From: an uncultured Helicobacter sp.
Lineage (GTDB): Bacteria > Campylobacterota > Campylobacteria > Campylobacterales > Helicobacteraceae
Assembly: GCF_910577135.1 (NCBI RefSeq)
Contig: NZ_CAJTLL010000001.1
Span: 129,806 to 193,805 of the forward strand
Direction of reading: 5' to 3'
Length of the DNA stretch: 64,000 nucleotides
The translations under genes were made by a program, and so were the position numbers. This document shows positions 1 through 8,561 of the stretch, in pieces (positions within the stretch are counted from its first letter, which is position 1; each line of letters opens with the position of its first letter). The notes beneath the pieces were generated by a model. The model was not told the DNA's origin and ran no database searches. It saw only the letters and a list, made by a program, of their open reading frames with translations.

Positions 1-2
1 GT

Positions 3-77
3 CAAGTGCCTACGTGGAATGTAAGCAATTTAACGAGTTTAAAAGAATGTATCGAGGGTATCAAAAGTAACGTATAA
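3..77 (+). CDS. fabD: C-terminal end of malonyl-CoA:ACP transacylase (partial)
   Basis: Only the last 24 codons are in the window. The frame ends with TAA at 75-77, 21 bases before mtnN. The tail contains NVSNLTSLKE, which resembles the C-terminal strand and helix of FabD proteins, the enzymes that load malonyl groups onto acyl carrier protein in fatty-acid synthesis. In H. pylori fabD lies directly before the same nucleosidase gene, and this supports the call. Two other frames also run to stops here, so the identification rests on the short match plus synteny. Confidence 0.5.
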   Translation, partial: QVPTWNVSNLTSLKECIEGIKSNV

Positions 78-98
78 AGATTCTATAAAGGAGTAAAT

Positions 99-791
99 AT
101 GACAATTGGCATTATTGGAGCAATGGTTGAGGAAATCACTCCATTATTAGCACGATTTGGCACTTATAAAGAGCATAAAATAGGCAGCAATATTTATTAT
201 GAAATTACCCGAAACAATCACAGAATCTTTGTCGCTTATAGCAAGATTGGCAAGGTGCATGCAGCACTAAGCGCAAGTGTGATGATTCTAAAATTTGGCT
301 GTGAGCAGATTATCTTTAGTGGCGTGGCGGGGGGCTTAAGCGCGGATTTGAAAGTAGGCGATTTAGTGCTTGGAAGTAAGCTATGTCAATATGATGTGGA
401 TATTAGCGCGTTTGGACATCCGCTTGGCTTTATCCCCGAGAGTAAGCTCTATATAGAATCCTCTCCCACCCTTAATGACATCGCCAAAAAGATTGCTAAA
501 GCACAGGGCATTGCGTTAAAAGAGGGTATTATCGCTTCAGGCGATAGCTTTATTGCTAATACTGAAAAAAAGCGCTGGATTATGGAACAATTTAACGCCA
601 TAGCTGTAGAAATGGAGGGTGCAGCGGTGGCGGTGGTATGCGATGCGTGTAAGATTCCATTTTGTATTTTGCGCTCTATTAGCGATAGTGCCGATGGTAG
701 CGCGGATATAAACTTTGATGAGTTCTTAGAGAGTTCTGCAAAACGTAGTGCGGATTTTGTGCTATCAATGTGCGAACACATTTTAGTTTAA
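99..791 (+). CDS. mtnN: 5'-methylthioadenosine/S-adenosylhomocysteine nucleosidase
   Basis: This enzyme cleaves the adenine-ribose bond of methylthioadenosine, S-adenosylhomocysteine and, in Helicobacter, aminofutalosine for menaquinone synthesis. At 230 residues it has the usual family length. It starts MTIGIIGAMVEEI, carries the FSGVAGG loop near residue 74, the VEMEGAAVA ribose-binding motif near residue 171, and the late RSISDSAD segment with the catalytic Asp. An AAAGGAG ribosome site lies just before the ATG. It follows fabD and precedes a SixA-like gene by 10 bases, so it is probably cotranscribed. The family assignment is firm; the aminofutalosine role is inferred from the genus. Confidence 0.95.
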   Translation: MTIGIIGAMVEEITPLLARFGTYKEHKIGSNIYYEITRNNHRIFVAYSKIGKVHAALSASVMILKFGCEQIIFSGVAGGLSADLKVGDLVLGSKLCQYDVDISAFGHPLGFIPESKLYIESSPTLNDIAKKIAKAQGIALKEGIIASGDSFIANTEKKRWIMEQFNAIAVEMEGAAVAVVCDACKIPFCILRSISDSADGSADINFDEFLESSAKRSADFVLSMCEHILV

Positions 792-801
792 AGGAGAGAG
801 A

Positions 802-1317
802 ATGCAGACCATCACACTTTTGCGACACGCTGATACAATAAGCAGGGAGGAATATCGATTGAAAAATAAAAAAGACAAAAGCGATATTTTCCGCCCATTA
901 AGTAAGCTTGGAAAAAGCCAAAGCAAAGATATTGCACATTTTGCAAAGCAACATTTGCAATTTGATATGGTATTTTGCTCCCCTGCTAAACGCACACAGC
1001 AGACACTTAAGCCTTTAAAAAAGTATCTTGATGCGGATTCTATTGTGATTTGTGAGGATATTTCACCTGATTATGGGCTTGATGGATATATGAAACTCAC
1101 GCAAACAAAGGCTTTTCAAAAGGCTTCAAATGTGCTTATTGTAGGACATCAGCCGGATTTAAAGAGCTTTGCGACTTATCTTTGCCCCTCATTTCACTCC
1201 CTTGTGCCAAAGGGTGTACTAATGCGATTTGTTATTAGCGCTAATAAAGATTCCTTAGAGGGAAGCGGTGTGATTGATTTTATTATCCCGCCTTTTATGC
1301 TTGAAGATTATAAATGA
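802..1317 (+). CDS. SixA-like histidine phosphatase
   Basis: A 171-residue histidine-phosphatase superfamily protein. The N-terminal TLLRHADT is the RHG-type catalytic motif in its RHA variant, as in SixA phosphohistidine phosphatases. CSPAKRTQQT supplies the phosphate-binding Arg and IVGHQPDL the second catalytic His near residue 117. SixA proteins remove phosphate from His-containing phosphotransfer domains. The substrate here is unknown. AAGGAGAG precedes the ATG. Its stop overlaps the start of the following pseudopilin (ATGA-type junction), so the two are likely translated together, which is an odd pairing with no obvious functional link. Confidence 0.8.
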   Translation: MQTITLLRHADTISREEYRLKNKKDKSDIFRPLSKLGKSQSKDIAHFAKQHLQFDMVFCSPAKRTQQTLKPLKKYLDADSIVICEDISPDYGLDGYMKLTQTKAFQKASNVLIVGHQPDLKSFATYLCPSFHSLVPKGVLMRFVISANKDSLEGSGVIDFIIPPFMLEDYK

Positions 1318-1787
1318 AAGGCAAACTACTGCATATAGGGCAAAGACGTGATGCGTTTAGTATGATGGAACTTGTCTTTGTCATCATCATACTTGGAATC
1401 CTTGCTGCTATCGCCATTCCGCGCCTTTCACTCACGCGTTCAGACGCACAGCTTATCGCTGTAGAAAATGATATTGTGAGTGCTATTAATGCTATTCAAA
1501 GAGAAGTGTTTAGCCAAAATATTGAGCCTAGCAATATTGATGGGATAAGAATGCTAGAGCTTGCTGGTCTAAGCCCTTCGCGTTGGGTAGCACAGAGCAA
1601 TGGTGTACGTTTAGCCAAAAATGGTGTGCTTGATGTGCAAAATGACTGCATTACATTAATGCAGGAAAATGGCAAGTTAGTATTTTTCGTGCAGCCAAAG
1701 GCAGATTCTACATTATGCACTAAACTCCTTGAGCGACATCAAGCGCGTAGAGAAGTGCCGCTTAGCACCTCAAATGCGATATTCTAA
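1314..1787 (+). CDS. Type II secretion/type IV pilus pseudopilin-like protein
   Basis: A 157-residue protein with a class III prepilin signal. A basic leader ends RRDA, then Phe+1, Ser, Met, Met, Glu+5 and a hydrophobic helix (LVFVIIILGILAAIAIP). The predicted prepilin peptidase cut is therefore after Ala rather than the usual Gly, and the conserved Glu+5 is present. Two cysteines in the C-terminal part could form a disulfide. It overlaps both neighbours and begins a pair of pseudopilin genes. Such proteins assemble short periplasmic pseudopili for secretion or DNA uptake. No assembly ATPase or secretin is encoded nearby. Confidence 0.8.
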   Translation: MKGKLLHIGQRRDAFSMMELVFVIIILGILAAIAIPRLSLTRSDAQLIAVENDIVSAINAIQREVFSQNIEPSNIDGIRMLELAGLSPSRWVAQSNGVRLAKNGVLDVQNDCITLMQENGKLVFFVQPKADSTLCTKLLERHQARREVPLSTSNAIF

Positions 1788-2199
1788 GAGGGCGGCTTTT
1801 AGCGCGTTTGAACTATTATGTATTATTGTTATTATCGCCATTATGGCAAGTGTAGGGATACGTTATCTAGGGTATATCACATCTAAACAATGTCTTTTAC
1901 ACCTTAAGGCTAGGCTTACACATACCCAAAATGCCCTAAGTGCTTACTATACGGATACATTCATTCGTGCGGAATCTATTGACATAACCTATCCACAAAG
2001 GATTCTATCATATTTATCGCAGACAAACACCCCACAATGTGGCTTTAACATACAATCACATCAAATCATCGCTACCATTGGCACACAAAGCCTTGCTTTC
2101 AGCCTAGAGCCTCCCACATTAGAAGTTAATCCAAAAATATCCTGCAATCTCTCCACTCCCTTGTGTAAGGACTTTAGCGATAGAATCTTAGATAAATAA
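1774..2199 (+). CDS. Second pseudopilin-like protein
   Basis: The chosen ATG at 1774 gives 141 residues and places a short basic leader (MRYSKRAA) before the prepilin-like helix FSAFELLCIIVII, with Glu at +5 from the putative cut after Ala. An upstream in-frame TTG at 1729 would add 15 residues but lies well inside the previous gene. The gene overlaps the preceding pseudopilin by 14 bases and ends 12 bases inside the oppositely oriented gene on the other strand. Four or five cysteines occur in the body. It is probably a minor pseudopilin partnered with the preceding gene. Confidence 0.75.
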   Translation: MRYSKRAAFSAFELLCIIVIIAIMASVGIRYLGYITSKQCLLHLKARLTHTQNALSAYYTDTFIRAESIDITYPQRILSYLSQTNTPQCGFNIQSHQIIATIGTQSLAFSLEPPTLEVNPKISCNLSTPLCKDFSDRILDK

Positions 2200-3045
2200 A
2201 TGTTTATACTTGCCGCTCTGCCCCAAACGATAGAGAGCAAAATCATACTTAATAGGGTCATCTTCACACATAAGAGCAAGGCTATCACTCGCTTGTAGGG
2301 CACTCTGCAAATTATATACGCGGGAGCGCAAGATTCCAAGGTGAATGCAAAGCGTGAAAGTATGTGTATCAAGGGGCAAAATCAAATGTGAGGGTGAAAT
2401 CTCCTGCCAAATCCCCATATCTATATGATCCTTACGCACAAGCCATCTAAGCAGCATATTCCACCGCTTCAGCGCGGAGGTGTGAGAAGGAATGCTATTT
2501 TTAGCCACTAAATACGCGCTATGTGATGTCCCAAGCGCAAAGCATAGCCCCTTGCTTAAGGGCAAATGAGCCGTTTTTGCATAATGATAAAGTATCTCTA
2601 TACACTCATAAATCCCATAGAGCATTCGTGCGTGATGGGCATTCTTGCTTTTATCCCATAAAGCGCTATTAATAGGCGCGTTTTTATAGGCTTGTAGAAA
2701 ATGTGGATACAATCCTCCATTCTCGCACATAAGAGCTATAATATGAAAGAGTGCTTTTATATCTACTTGAGTTTGGAATCTATAATAGGGAAATATGCTC
2801 TCATCGCTTTGAGTAATCTTGCGCACAGATTCTAAAAGTGTGAAATCAAGGCTTTGTAGCATTTTGACAATCGCCCTTGCATTGCCATAAGCAAGTAGAG
2901 CACATATAAGGGCAATTTCTGCAGTATAGGGCTTGTGTTGATATGTTTTTGCTACAAATAGCGGGTCTGGCTTCTCCTCACTTAATTCATCGGGCGTATT
3001 TTTATATGAATAATACTCCTCAAGTATCGTCTTTAGCTTTTGCAT
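2188..3045 (-). CDS. TIGR02757 (DUF2400) family protein
   Basis: This 285-residue soluble protein matches the TIGR02757 family in length and in its N-terminal pattern (a YYSYKNTPD-like start, then EIALICALLAYGNA). The family is conserved in Epsilonproteobacteria and Bacteroidetes and has no settled function. Motifs such as LRWLVRKDHIDMGIW and LPLDTHTF resemble the HhH/DNA-glycosylase-like fold sometimes proposed for it, which is an inference only. It is convergent with the pseudopilins, overlapping by 12 bases, and divergent from tolC with 65 bases between starts. Confidence 0.8.
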   Translation of the reverse strand: MQKLKTILEEYYSYKNTPDELSEEKPDPLFVAKTYQHKPYTAEIALICALLAYGNARAIVKMLQSLDFTLLESVRKITQSDESIFPYYRFQTQVDIKALFHIIALMCENGGLYPHFLQAYKNAPINSALWDKSKNAHHARMLYGIYECIEILYHYAKTAHLPLSKGLCFALGTSHSAYLVAKNSIPSHTSALKRWNMLLRWLVRKDHIDMGIWQEISPSHLILPLDTHTFTLCIHLGILRSRVYNLQSALQASDSLALMCEDDPIKYDFALYRLGQSGKYKHLFI

Positions 3046-3110
3046 ACTATTCCTTGATTATTGATATTTGTGAGTTAGAATCGGGATAATTTTAACATAA
3101 AAGGCAAAAA

Positions 3111-4460
3111 ATGAGGAAATACCTCCTTATGCTTGTGGTATTTGTAAATCTTCTACAAGCGGAATATTTAGGGTTTGAATCTGCCTATACAGAGGCTTTA
3201 GCGCATAATGATGGGCTAAAAAGCTCACAAAGTGCGCTAGATAAACAAGAAAAACTAAGAAGCGCGACAAAAATGCTCTACCTCCCTCAAATTTCGCTTA
3301 ATGCCGCATATATCCGTCTGCAAGAGCCGATGAATTTCAATCTAGTGCAAAACGCCCAATCCCTCAATAACCCGATATTTGCTCCCTTATTGTCGCATTT
3401 TAATGGCATTACCTTAGAGGATGAAAATATTGTCTTTGGTGCACTTAATATTATCTATCCCATTTTTAGCGGCGGAAAAAAATATTATGCCAATAAGCTC
3501 TCTCAAATCGCGCTTGAAGATGCCACTCTTGCACTTAAGCTTAAAGAATTAAGTCTTTTTGAGGATTGTGCAAAGCTCTATTATGGTGCGGTATTAGCCA
3601 ATCAGATTCTGCATACGCTAGAAGAGGCTAATGCGGGGCATTTACTGCATTATCAAAATGCGCTCAAACTCCAAGAAAAGGGGCAAATTGCCCGTTTAGA
3701 GACGCTTCAAGCACAAGTGAATTATGATAAATCAAGCATTGATATGCAAAAAGCAAATGATAATCTCAAAATCGCCAATATGGCGCTTAATGCGATGTTA
3801 GGCAGAGATTCTAATGCTTCACTTGAACTGATAGCAAGCATTGATATTAAGCCCGATGCGCTGCTGCAAAATGTAGATTATTTCATCCAAAAGTCGCTTG
3901 AAATCTATCCTGCCTTGCAAATGATGAATAATAAAATCAAATCTGCTGATGAGCTAAGCCATATTGAATTTGCCTCTTTTTTGCCTGATGTAGGGCTTTT
4001 TGGTAGCTATATAGTCAATGATAATAGCTCTTTATTAGATAAGGCTATGCCGCACTGGTATGTGGGTATCGGGGCGAGATGGTCGCTCCTTAGCCCAAAT
4101 GGGAGAATTCAAAAATATCAAGCAAGTAAAATCGCCTCCCTAGAGGCGCAATACACCACATCTCAAGCAAAAAAAGACTTAAAAACATTATGTGAAAAAA
4201 CCTATAATGAGGTGCTTTCTTATAAAACCCAATATTTTAGTCTGCAATCCTCTGTCGAACTCGCTAAGGAACATCTCAAATTGCGAGAAAGTGCGTTTTT
4301 GCAAGGTATGAGCACAAGCGCAGAGGTAAGCGATGCGCAAAATGCCCTTTCGCTCGCCCTTATTGAAAGGCAAAGTGTGGCATATAACTATGCTATCGCG
4401 CTTTCAAGGCTTTTAGCCTTGAGTGGAGAGGTGGAGAGATTCTATATTTTTTTTAATTAA
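3111..4460 (+). CDS. TolC family outer-membrane efflux protein
   Basis: A 449-residue TolC-type protein with an N-terminal signal peptide (MRKYLLMLVVFVNLLQA). Two long repeated helical-hairpin regions with many Ala, Leu and Gln residues form the trimeric outer-membrane channel and periplasmic tunnel. It is followed 12 bases later by an HlyD-type adaptor. The pair resembles the start of the H. pylori HP1489-HP1486 exporter operon, where two ABC-2 permeases follow; here the next gene is rpmB. The substrate is unknown. Confidence 0.85.
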   Translation: MRKYLLMLVVFVNLLQAEYLGFESAYTEALAHNDGLKSSQSALDKQEKLRSATKMLYLPQISLNAAYIRLQEPMNFNLVQNAQSLNNPIFAPLLSHFNGITLEDENIVFGALNIIYPIFSGGKKYYANKLSQIALEDATLALKLKELSLFEDCAKLYYGAVLANQILHTLEEANAGHLLHYQNALKLQEKGQIARLETLQAQVNYDKSSIDMQKANDNLKIANMALNAMLGRDSNASLELIASIDIKPDALLQNVDYFIQKSLEIYPALQMMNNKIKSADELSHIEFASFLPDVGLFGSYIVNDNSSLLDKAMPHWYVGIGARWSLLSPNGRIQKYQASKIASLEAQYTTSQAKKDLKTLCEKTYNEVLSYKTQYFSLQSSVELAKEHLKLRESAFLQGMSTSAEVSDAQNALSLALIERQSVAYNYAIALSRLLALSGEVERFYIFFN

Positions 4461-4472
4461 TGGAGAAGCATA

Positions 4473-5447
4473 ATGAAAAGATCGCTTAAGGTGGTAGCAC
4501 TTGTTTTAATCGCTTTGTGTTTTGTGGTGTGGCTTATTATTAGCTTCAAACGCGCCTATGAACCTAAAGAAGACAGAATCTATGCACAAGTGCAAGCACG
4601 AGAATATGCCATTAGCTCTAAAGTAGCTGGTCGTGTGGAAAATATCTTTGTCAAAAAGGGTGATATGCTCAAAAAAGGCGATTTAGTATATAACATTAAT
4701 TCCCCCGAGCTTCAAGCTAAGATAGAACAGGCAAAGGCAGGATATGAAGCAGCTCAAGCTTTAAGCACGGAGGCCAAGCAGGGTGCGAGAGTAGAGAGTA
4801 TTCAAAGTGCAAAAGATGTGTGGCAAGGTTCAAAGACGATGGCAAATCTTGCTAAAAGCACTTATGAGCGCATAGAATCTCTCTATAAAGATGGTGTAGT
4901 AAGTCAGCAAAGACGTGATGAAGCATATGCAAACTACACAACCGCCAAGCATAATGAAAATGCTGCCTATCAGCAGTATAAAATCGCCCTTGATGGTGCA
5001 AGTAACGAGATGAAAATCGCCGCCCAAGCTAAAGCAGACGCTGCCGCAGGGCAAGTCAATGAAGTAGAAAGCTATGCCAAAGATACACAGGCTATCGCCC
5101 CAGCAAATGGTGAGGTAAGCAATATCTTACTACACGAGGGAGAGCTTGCCCCGAGTGGATTCCCTGTTGTGCTAATGATTGATATGAATGAGGCGTGGAT
5201 TAGCTTTGCTGTGCCAGAATATCGCTTAAAGGATTTTGCTAAAGATAGCACTTTTAGGGCATATATCCCTGCACTTGAGAGAGAGGCGGAATTTAAAGTA
5301 ACATTTGTCTCTGTGATGGGAGACTTTGCGACTTGGAGAGCTACAAGCGCACATAAAGGCTATGATGTCAAAACCTTTGCAGTAGAAGCCCACCCTCTAT
5401 CACATATTGAGGGCTTACGTGTGGGTATGAGTGTGCTGATTGATTAG
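4473..5447 (+). CDS. HlyD/YhiI-type periplasmic adaptor (membrane fusion protein)
   Basis: A 324-residue adaptor with one N-terminal membrane helix (residues 6-24), a split biotinyl-lipoyl domain (VAGRVENIFVKKGDMLKKGD and later IAPANGEVSNILLHEGE), and a long alpha-hairpin between about residues 85 and 190. It links an inner-membrane pump to the TolC channel encoded upstream. A GGAG site precedes the ATG. The matching ABC-2 permease is probably the gene at 15234-16436, about 10 kb away on the other strand; that partnership is inferred from the H. pylori operon. Confidence 0.85.
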   Translation: MKRSLKVVALVLIALCFVVWLIISFKRAYEPKEDRIYAQVQAREYAISSKVAGRVENIFVKKGDMLKKGDLVYNINSPELQAKIEQAKAGYEAAQALSTEAKQGARVESIQSAKDVWQGSKTMANLAKSTYERIESLYKDGVVSQQRRDEAYANYTTAKHNENAAYQQYKIALDGASNEMKIAAQAKADAAAGQVNEVESYAKDTQAIAPANGEVSNILLHEGELAPSGFPVVLMIDMNEAWISFAVPEYRLKDFAKDSTFRAYIPALEREAEFKVTFVSVMGDFATWRATSAHKGYDVKTFAVEAHPLSHIEGLRVGMSVLID

Positions 5448-5521
5448 CTTTAAGGTAGATTTGTGCTAAGTTTTATTAGAATCCTAAGCTTATTTCATTG
5501 ATCCCACATAAAGGTAAGCTT

Positions 5522-5710
5522 ATGGCAAAAAAATGTTTTTTCACAGGTAAAGGTCCTATGGTAGGCAATAATGTAAGCCACGCTAATAACAAAACAAAGA
5601 GACGTTCCCTCCCCAATCTCCGTAGTATCGCCCTCAAGCTTGAAGATGGTACAAAGGTGCGCGTTAAGGTAGCTGCTTCTACTTTACGCACGATGAAAAA
5701 ATACTCTTAA
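5522..5710 (+). CDS. rpmB: 50S ribosomal protein L28
   Basis: A 62-residue basic protein matching L28. It starts [20 protein letters not shown], has the KRRSLPNLR stretch, and ends with a conserved [18 protein letters not shown] strand. The ATG at 5522 is preferred over an upstream in-frame start at 5498 because all L28 proteins begin MA(K/R)xC and a TAAGC-rich leader lies between the two. L28 binds 23S rRNA in the large subunit. The next gene is the potassium channel, the same order as H. pylori rpmB-kch. Confidence 0.97.
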   Translation: MAKKCFFTGKGPMVGNNVSHANNKTKRRSLPNLRSIALKLEDGTKVRVKVAASTLRTMKKYS

Positions 5711-5718
5711 TTCTCATC

Positions 5719-6846
5719 TTGCTAAGAAAGTTTAAGAACCTTATTCATTGGGGTAATAACCCCAAGCCCGATATTTCCCTCTCTAGTGAACTATATCAGC
5801 AGCTCAAGCCCTTTCGCCTCCCGCTTATTCTTGTCCAGCTTTTCCTCCTCTTTGGCACTTTAGGCTATTTGATATTAGAAGATTATGACTTGATGAGGGC
5901 ATTTTTTCAAACCTCTTATACCTTTACAAATACTGGTTTTGGCTCATTAGGAGAGGATAAGTTTGGCACGATTACGATTATTTTCACAGCAGTGCTTATG
6001 GTATGCGGTGCGGGAGTGGTAACCTTTAGCGTGGCGTTTATTATGAGTGTAATCAATAATGGCACACTCATTAAATTGATTAAGGAGCAGAAAATGATTT
6101 ACAAAATCGCGCGGCTGCAAAATCATTATGTGATTTGCTATCATAATGAATTTACGATACAACTCGCCCAGCAGTTTTTAGAATCCCATATCCCCTTTGT
6201 TGTCGTGGATAATTCTCCCGATTTTGAATCCCAAGCGCAAAAATGCAAATATCCCTATTATATTGTCGATGACCCACATACGCATATCGCTATGCTAAAG
6301 TCTCATCTCTCAAGTGCAAAGGGCATTGTGAGCTTTTCTAAAAATGCGGCGGACAATATCACAATGGTAGTGAGTGCGCGACTATTTGAGGAGGAGCTAG
6401 GGCGCAAACCCTATTACATTATCGCTAGTGCAAATTCCCAAGAGGAGGATAAGAAATTAAGGAAGTTGGGCTGTGATTCTGTGATTTCTGCCTCTAAGCT
6501 TATGGCACAGAGAATCTCCGCTATGGCGGTGCGTCCAGATATGGAGAATCTACTAGAACGTTTTCTTTACCACCGCGATACGCCCTTAGATTTAGAGGAG
6601 ATTATCGTTCCTCGCTATTCGTGGCTTGTGCTAAAAAAGCTTAAAGAAGCGCATTTCCGCGATGTTACAAATGTTTCTGTGGTGGGACTTACGCAAAAAG
6701 ATGGCACCTATATCACTATGCCTAATGGCAATACAATTGTCTCAAGCGAGTGCAAACTCCTTGTGATAGGCGCGAGTGAGAATATCCGCTCCACTAAACG
6801 TTTGATTATGAAAAAGCAAAAACCCCAAGAGGTGGATTATGTTTGA
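5719..6846 (+). CDS. Potassium channel protein with RCK (TrkA-N) domain
   Basis: A 375-residue channel homologous to the H. pylori K+ channel (HP0490 type). It has two membrane helices around a pore loop, with the filter reading TNTGFGS instead of the usual TVGYG. A cytoplasmic NAD-binding RCK domain follows ([20 protein letters not shown] from about residue 136) and then a TrkA-C-like tail. The only reasonable start is a TTG at 5719, eight bases after the rpmB stop and without a clear Shine-Dalgarno, which suggests coupling to rpmB. It overlaps argJ by 8 bases. The homologue in H. pylori is needed for K+ uptake and colonisation. Confidence 0.88.
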   Translation: MLRKFKNLIHWGNNPKPDISLSSELYQQLKPFRLPLILVQLFLLFGTLGYLILEDYDLMRAFFQTSYTFTNTGFGSLGEDKFGTITIIFTAVLMVCGAGVVTFSVAFIMSVINNGTLIKLIKEQKMIYKIARLQNHYVICYHNEFTIQLAQQFLESHIPFVVVDNSPDFESQAQKCKYPYYIVDDPHTHIAMLKSHLSSAKGIVSFSKNAADNITMVVSARLFEEELGRKPYYIIASANSQEEDKKLRKLGCDSVISASKLMAQRISAMAVRPDMENLLERFLYHRDTPLDLEEIIVPRYSWLVLKKLKEAHFRDVTNVSVVGLTQKDGTYITMPNGNTIVSSECKLLVIGASENIRSTKRLIMKKQKPQEVDYV

Positions 6847-8053
6847 TATTATTCCTATCAAGGGCGGAATCAACGCACCGCAAGGATTCTATGCTGATGG
6901 TGTGAGCGCGGGGCTAAAGGCTGCATTGCCCGATGGGAGCAAGGCACTTGATGTAGCCTTTTTGTATAGTGAAGATGCCTTGATACCTTTTACACTTTTT
7001 ACAAGCAATACCTTTGAAGCCGCTCCTATCACACATTTTAAGCGATTTGTGCAAGGCAAAGCAAGTAATTTTGTGCTGATTACGACTAAAAATGCAAATG
7101 CAATGACAGGTGAGAGAGGCATACAAGATGTGTGTGAAATTTTAGAATCTCTCAAAGCGCAATTTCCTTTTGTACAAAATCCCATTATGTCTAGCACAGG
7201 CGTGATAGGGCAGTATCTCCCCAAGGCAAAAATTATAGAATCTTTTGCATTATTTAAGCCCCACGATAGGGATAATAAAGCCCACACAAGAGCCGCTGAT
7301 GCCATACGCACCACTGACGCCTTTAGCAAAGAAATCGCCTTAAGAGTTAATCTCCCAAATGGGCAGAGCTTTTGTATCGGGGCGATGGCAAAGGGCGCGG
7401 GTATGATACAGCCCGCCCTTGCCACAATGCTATGCTTTATCACCACAGATGCCACACTTCCAGCAGATTCTGGAGATAGAATCTTGCGTGAATGTGTCAA
7501 ACATAGCTTTAATGCCATTAGCGTAGATGGCGATACAAGCACCAATGATTCTGTATTTTTATTTGCCAATGGACGCAGCGGGACATATAATGAAGCAGCG
7601 TTTAAAGAAGCTCTCAAAATGCTCCTGCACAAACTTGCCACAGATATGGTGCGCGATGGAGAGGGCGCGAGTAAGCTTGTAGCCTTTGAAGTCAAAGGTG
7701 CAAAAGATGAGGCAGAAGCGATAAAGGCAGCAAAAGCCCTCACAAGCTCACTTTTAGTGAAAACCGCCATTTTTGGTGGAGACCCAAACTGGGGGAGAAT
7801 CGCCTCTACGATAGGTGCTAGTGGTGTGGAATGCGCACAAGATTCATTGAGTATTGCCTTTGATGATGTTGTGGTATTTGATAGAGGGGAGATTCGCTTT
7901 GATGAGAAGATGGAATCTAAGGCAGCAGCGGTAATGCAGAAAGAAAGTTTTAGGATTACTTGCGATTTAGGCAAAGGGAAAGGGCGATTTGTCGCGTATG
8001 GCTGTGATTTAGGATATGAATATGTCAAAATCAATGCCGATTATAGAAGCTAA
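6839..8053 (+). CDS. argJ: Bifunctional ornithine acetyltransferase/N-acetylglutamate synthase
   Basis: ArgJ transfers acetyl from N-acetylornithine to glutamate, recycling the acetyl group in arginine synthesis. At 404 residues it has normal family length. The autocleavage motif is present near residue 195 as [13 protein letters not shown], with the nucleophilic Thr after Ala. GDPNWGRI and the C-terminal [17 protein letters not shown] ending are also typical. It overlaps the K+ channel gene by 8 bases. With argA-like (23110) and argG (13924), it indicates an arginine pathway that H. pylori lacks. Confidence 0.95.
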   Translation: MFDIIPIKGGINAPQGFYADGVSAGLKAALPDGSKALDVAFLYSEDALIPFTLFTSNTFEAAPITHFKRFVQGKASNFVLITTKNANAMTGERGIQDVCEILESLKAQFPFVQNPIMSSTGVIGQYLPKAKIIESFALFKPHDRDNKAHTRAADAIRTTDAFSKEIALRVNLPNGQSFCIGAMAKGAGMIQPALATMLCFITTDATLPADSGDRILRECVKHSFNAISVDGDTSTNDSVFLFANGRSGTYNEAAFKEALKMLLHKLATDMVRDGEGASKLVAFEVKGAKDEAEAIKAAKALTSSLLVKTAIFGGDPNWGRIASTIGASGVECAQDSLSIAFDDVVVFDRGEIRFDEKMESKAAAVMQKESFRITCDLGKGKGRFVAYGCDLGYEYVKINADYRS

Positions 8054-8059
8054 TGCTTC
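8046..8059 (+). terminator. Possible weak terminator after argJ
   Basis: A GAAGC-TAAT-GCTTC hairpin overlaps the argJ stop codon and is followed by ATTTTA. The stem is only five base pairs and the T run is short, so termination is plausible but not certain. Confidence 0.35.
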
Positions 8060-8168
8060 ATTTTAGAGGAATTTGCCATAAAGACCAGCGTAATATCGCC
8101 CGAAGTGATAGGCTATTACCAAAAATATCTTACAATAGAATCTTAATTTATTTTCACAAGGAGTAGGT

Positions 8169-8390
8169 ATGTTTCACGAATATAGAGATGAGGTTACCGC
8201 GTTAAAGACGAGCAATGCGCATTTTGCAAAGATTTTTGATGAGCATAATGAGCTTGATGATAGAATCAAAAAGATTGAAGATGGCGAGGAGCTAATGAAT
8301 GATATGGAGCTTGAAGTGTTGAAAAAGCAGAAATTGCGCCTCAAAGATGAAGCGTATGCGATGATTTTAGAATATCGCAAGAGTCATTAA
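8169..8390 (+). CDS. YdcH family (DUF465) small protein
   Basis: A 73-residue, highly charged helical protein matching the YdcH/DUF465 family. It has an N-terminal FHEYRDEVTALK, a central LDDRIKKIEDG, and a C-terminal LKKQKLRLKDEAYAMIL helix, together forming a short coiled coil. Members are common in Epsilonproteobacteria and have no firm role. An AAGGAG site precedes the ATG and a likely -10 (TACAAT) sits near 8129, so it is probably a single-gene unit. About 170 bases of AT-rich DNA with no recognisable gene follow it. Confidence 0.85.
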   Translation: MFHEYRDEVTALKTSNAHFAKIFDEHNELDDRIKKIEDGEELMNDMELEVLKKQKLRLKDEAYAMILEYRKSH

Positions 8391-8561
8391 TTTAGCGCCG
8401 CTACGCCTCCTTGCCTCGTAGCCTATGTCTCTATACTGCTACAACTAGCTAGGGAGTATTCTCTCACAGGAAGCAAATCTTATGGCTAAGATGTTATCTT
8501 TTTTATTGAGCGAATTCTTAAGGTTTGGAATCTAAGCTTCACACGAAGCCTAGCTATAGGT

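Noticed and set aside
6889-8034. Long 381-codon open frame on the minus strand opposite argJ
   Set aside because: It mirrors argJ exactly, has low-complexity Ser/Ala/Leu composition, and shows no family motif. It is a shadow of a coding strand with few stops.
8391-8561. Possible RNA gene between the YdcH-like and endonuclease genes
   Set aside because: I tried to fold a tRNA-like or other structured RNA and found no cloverleaf or strong stem. Left as plain intergenic DNA.
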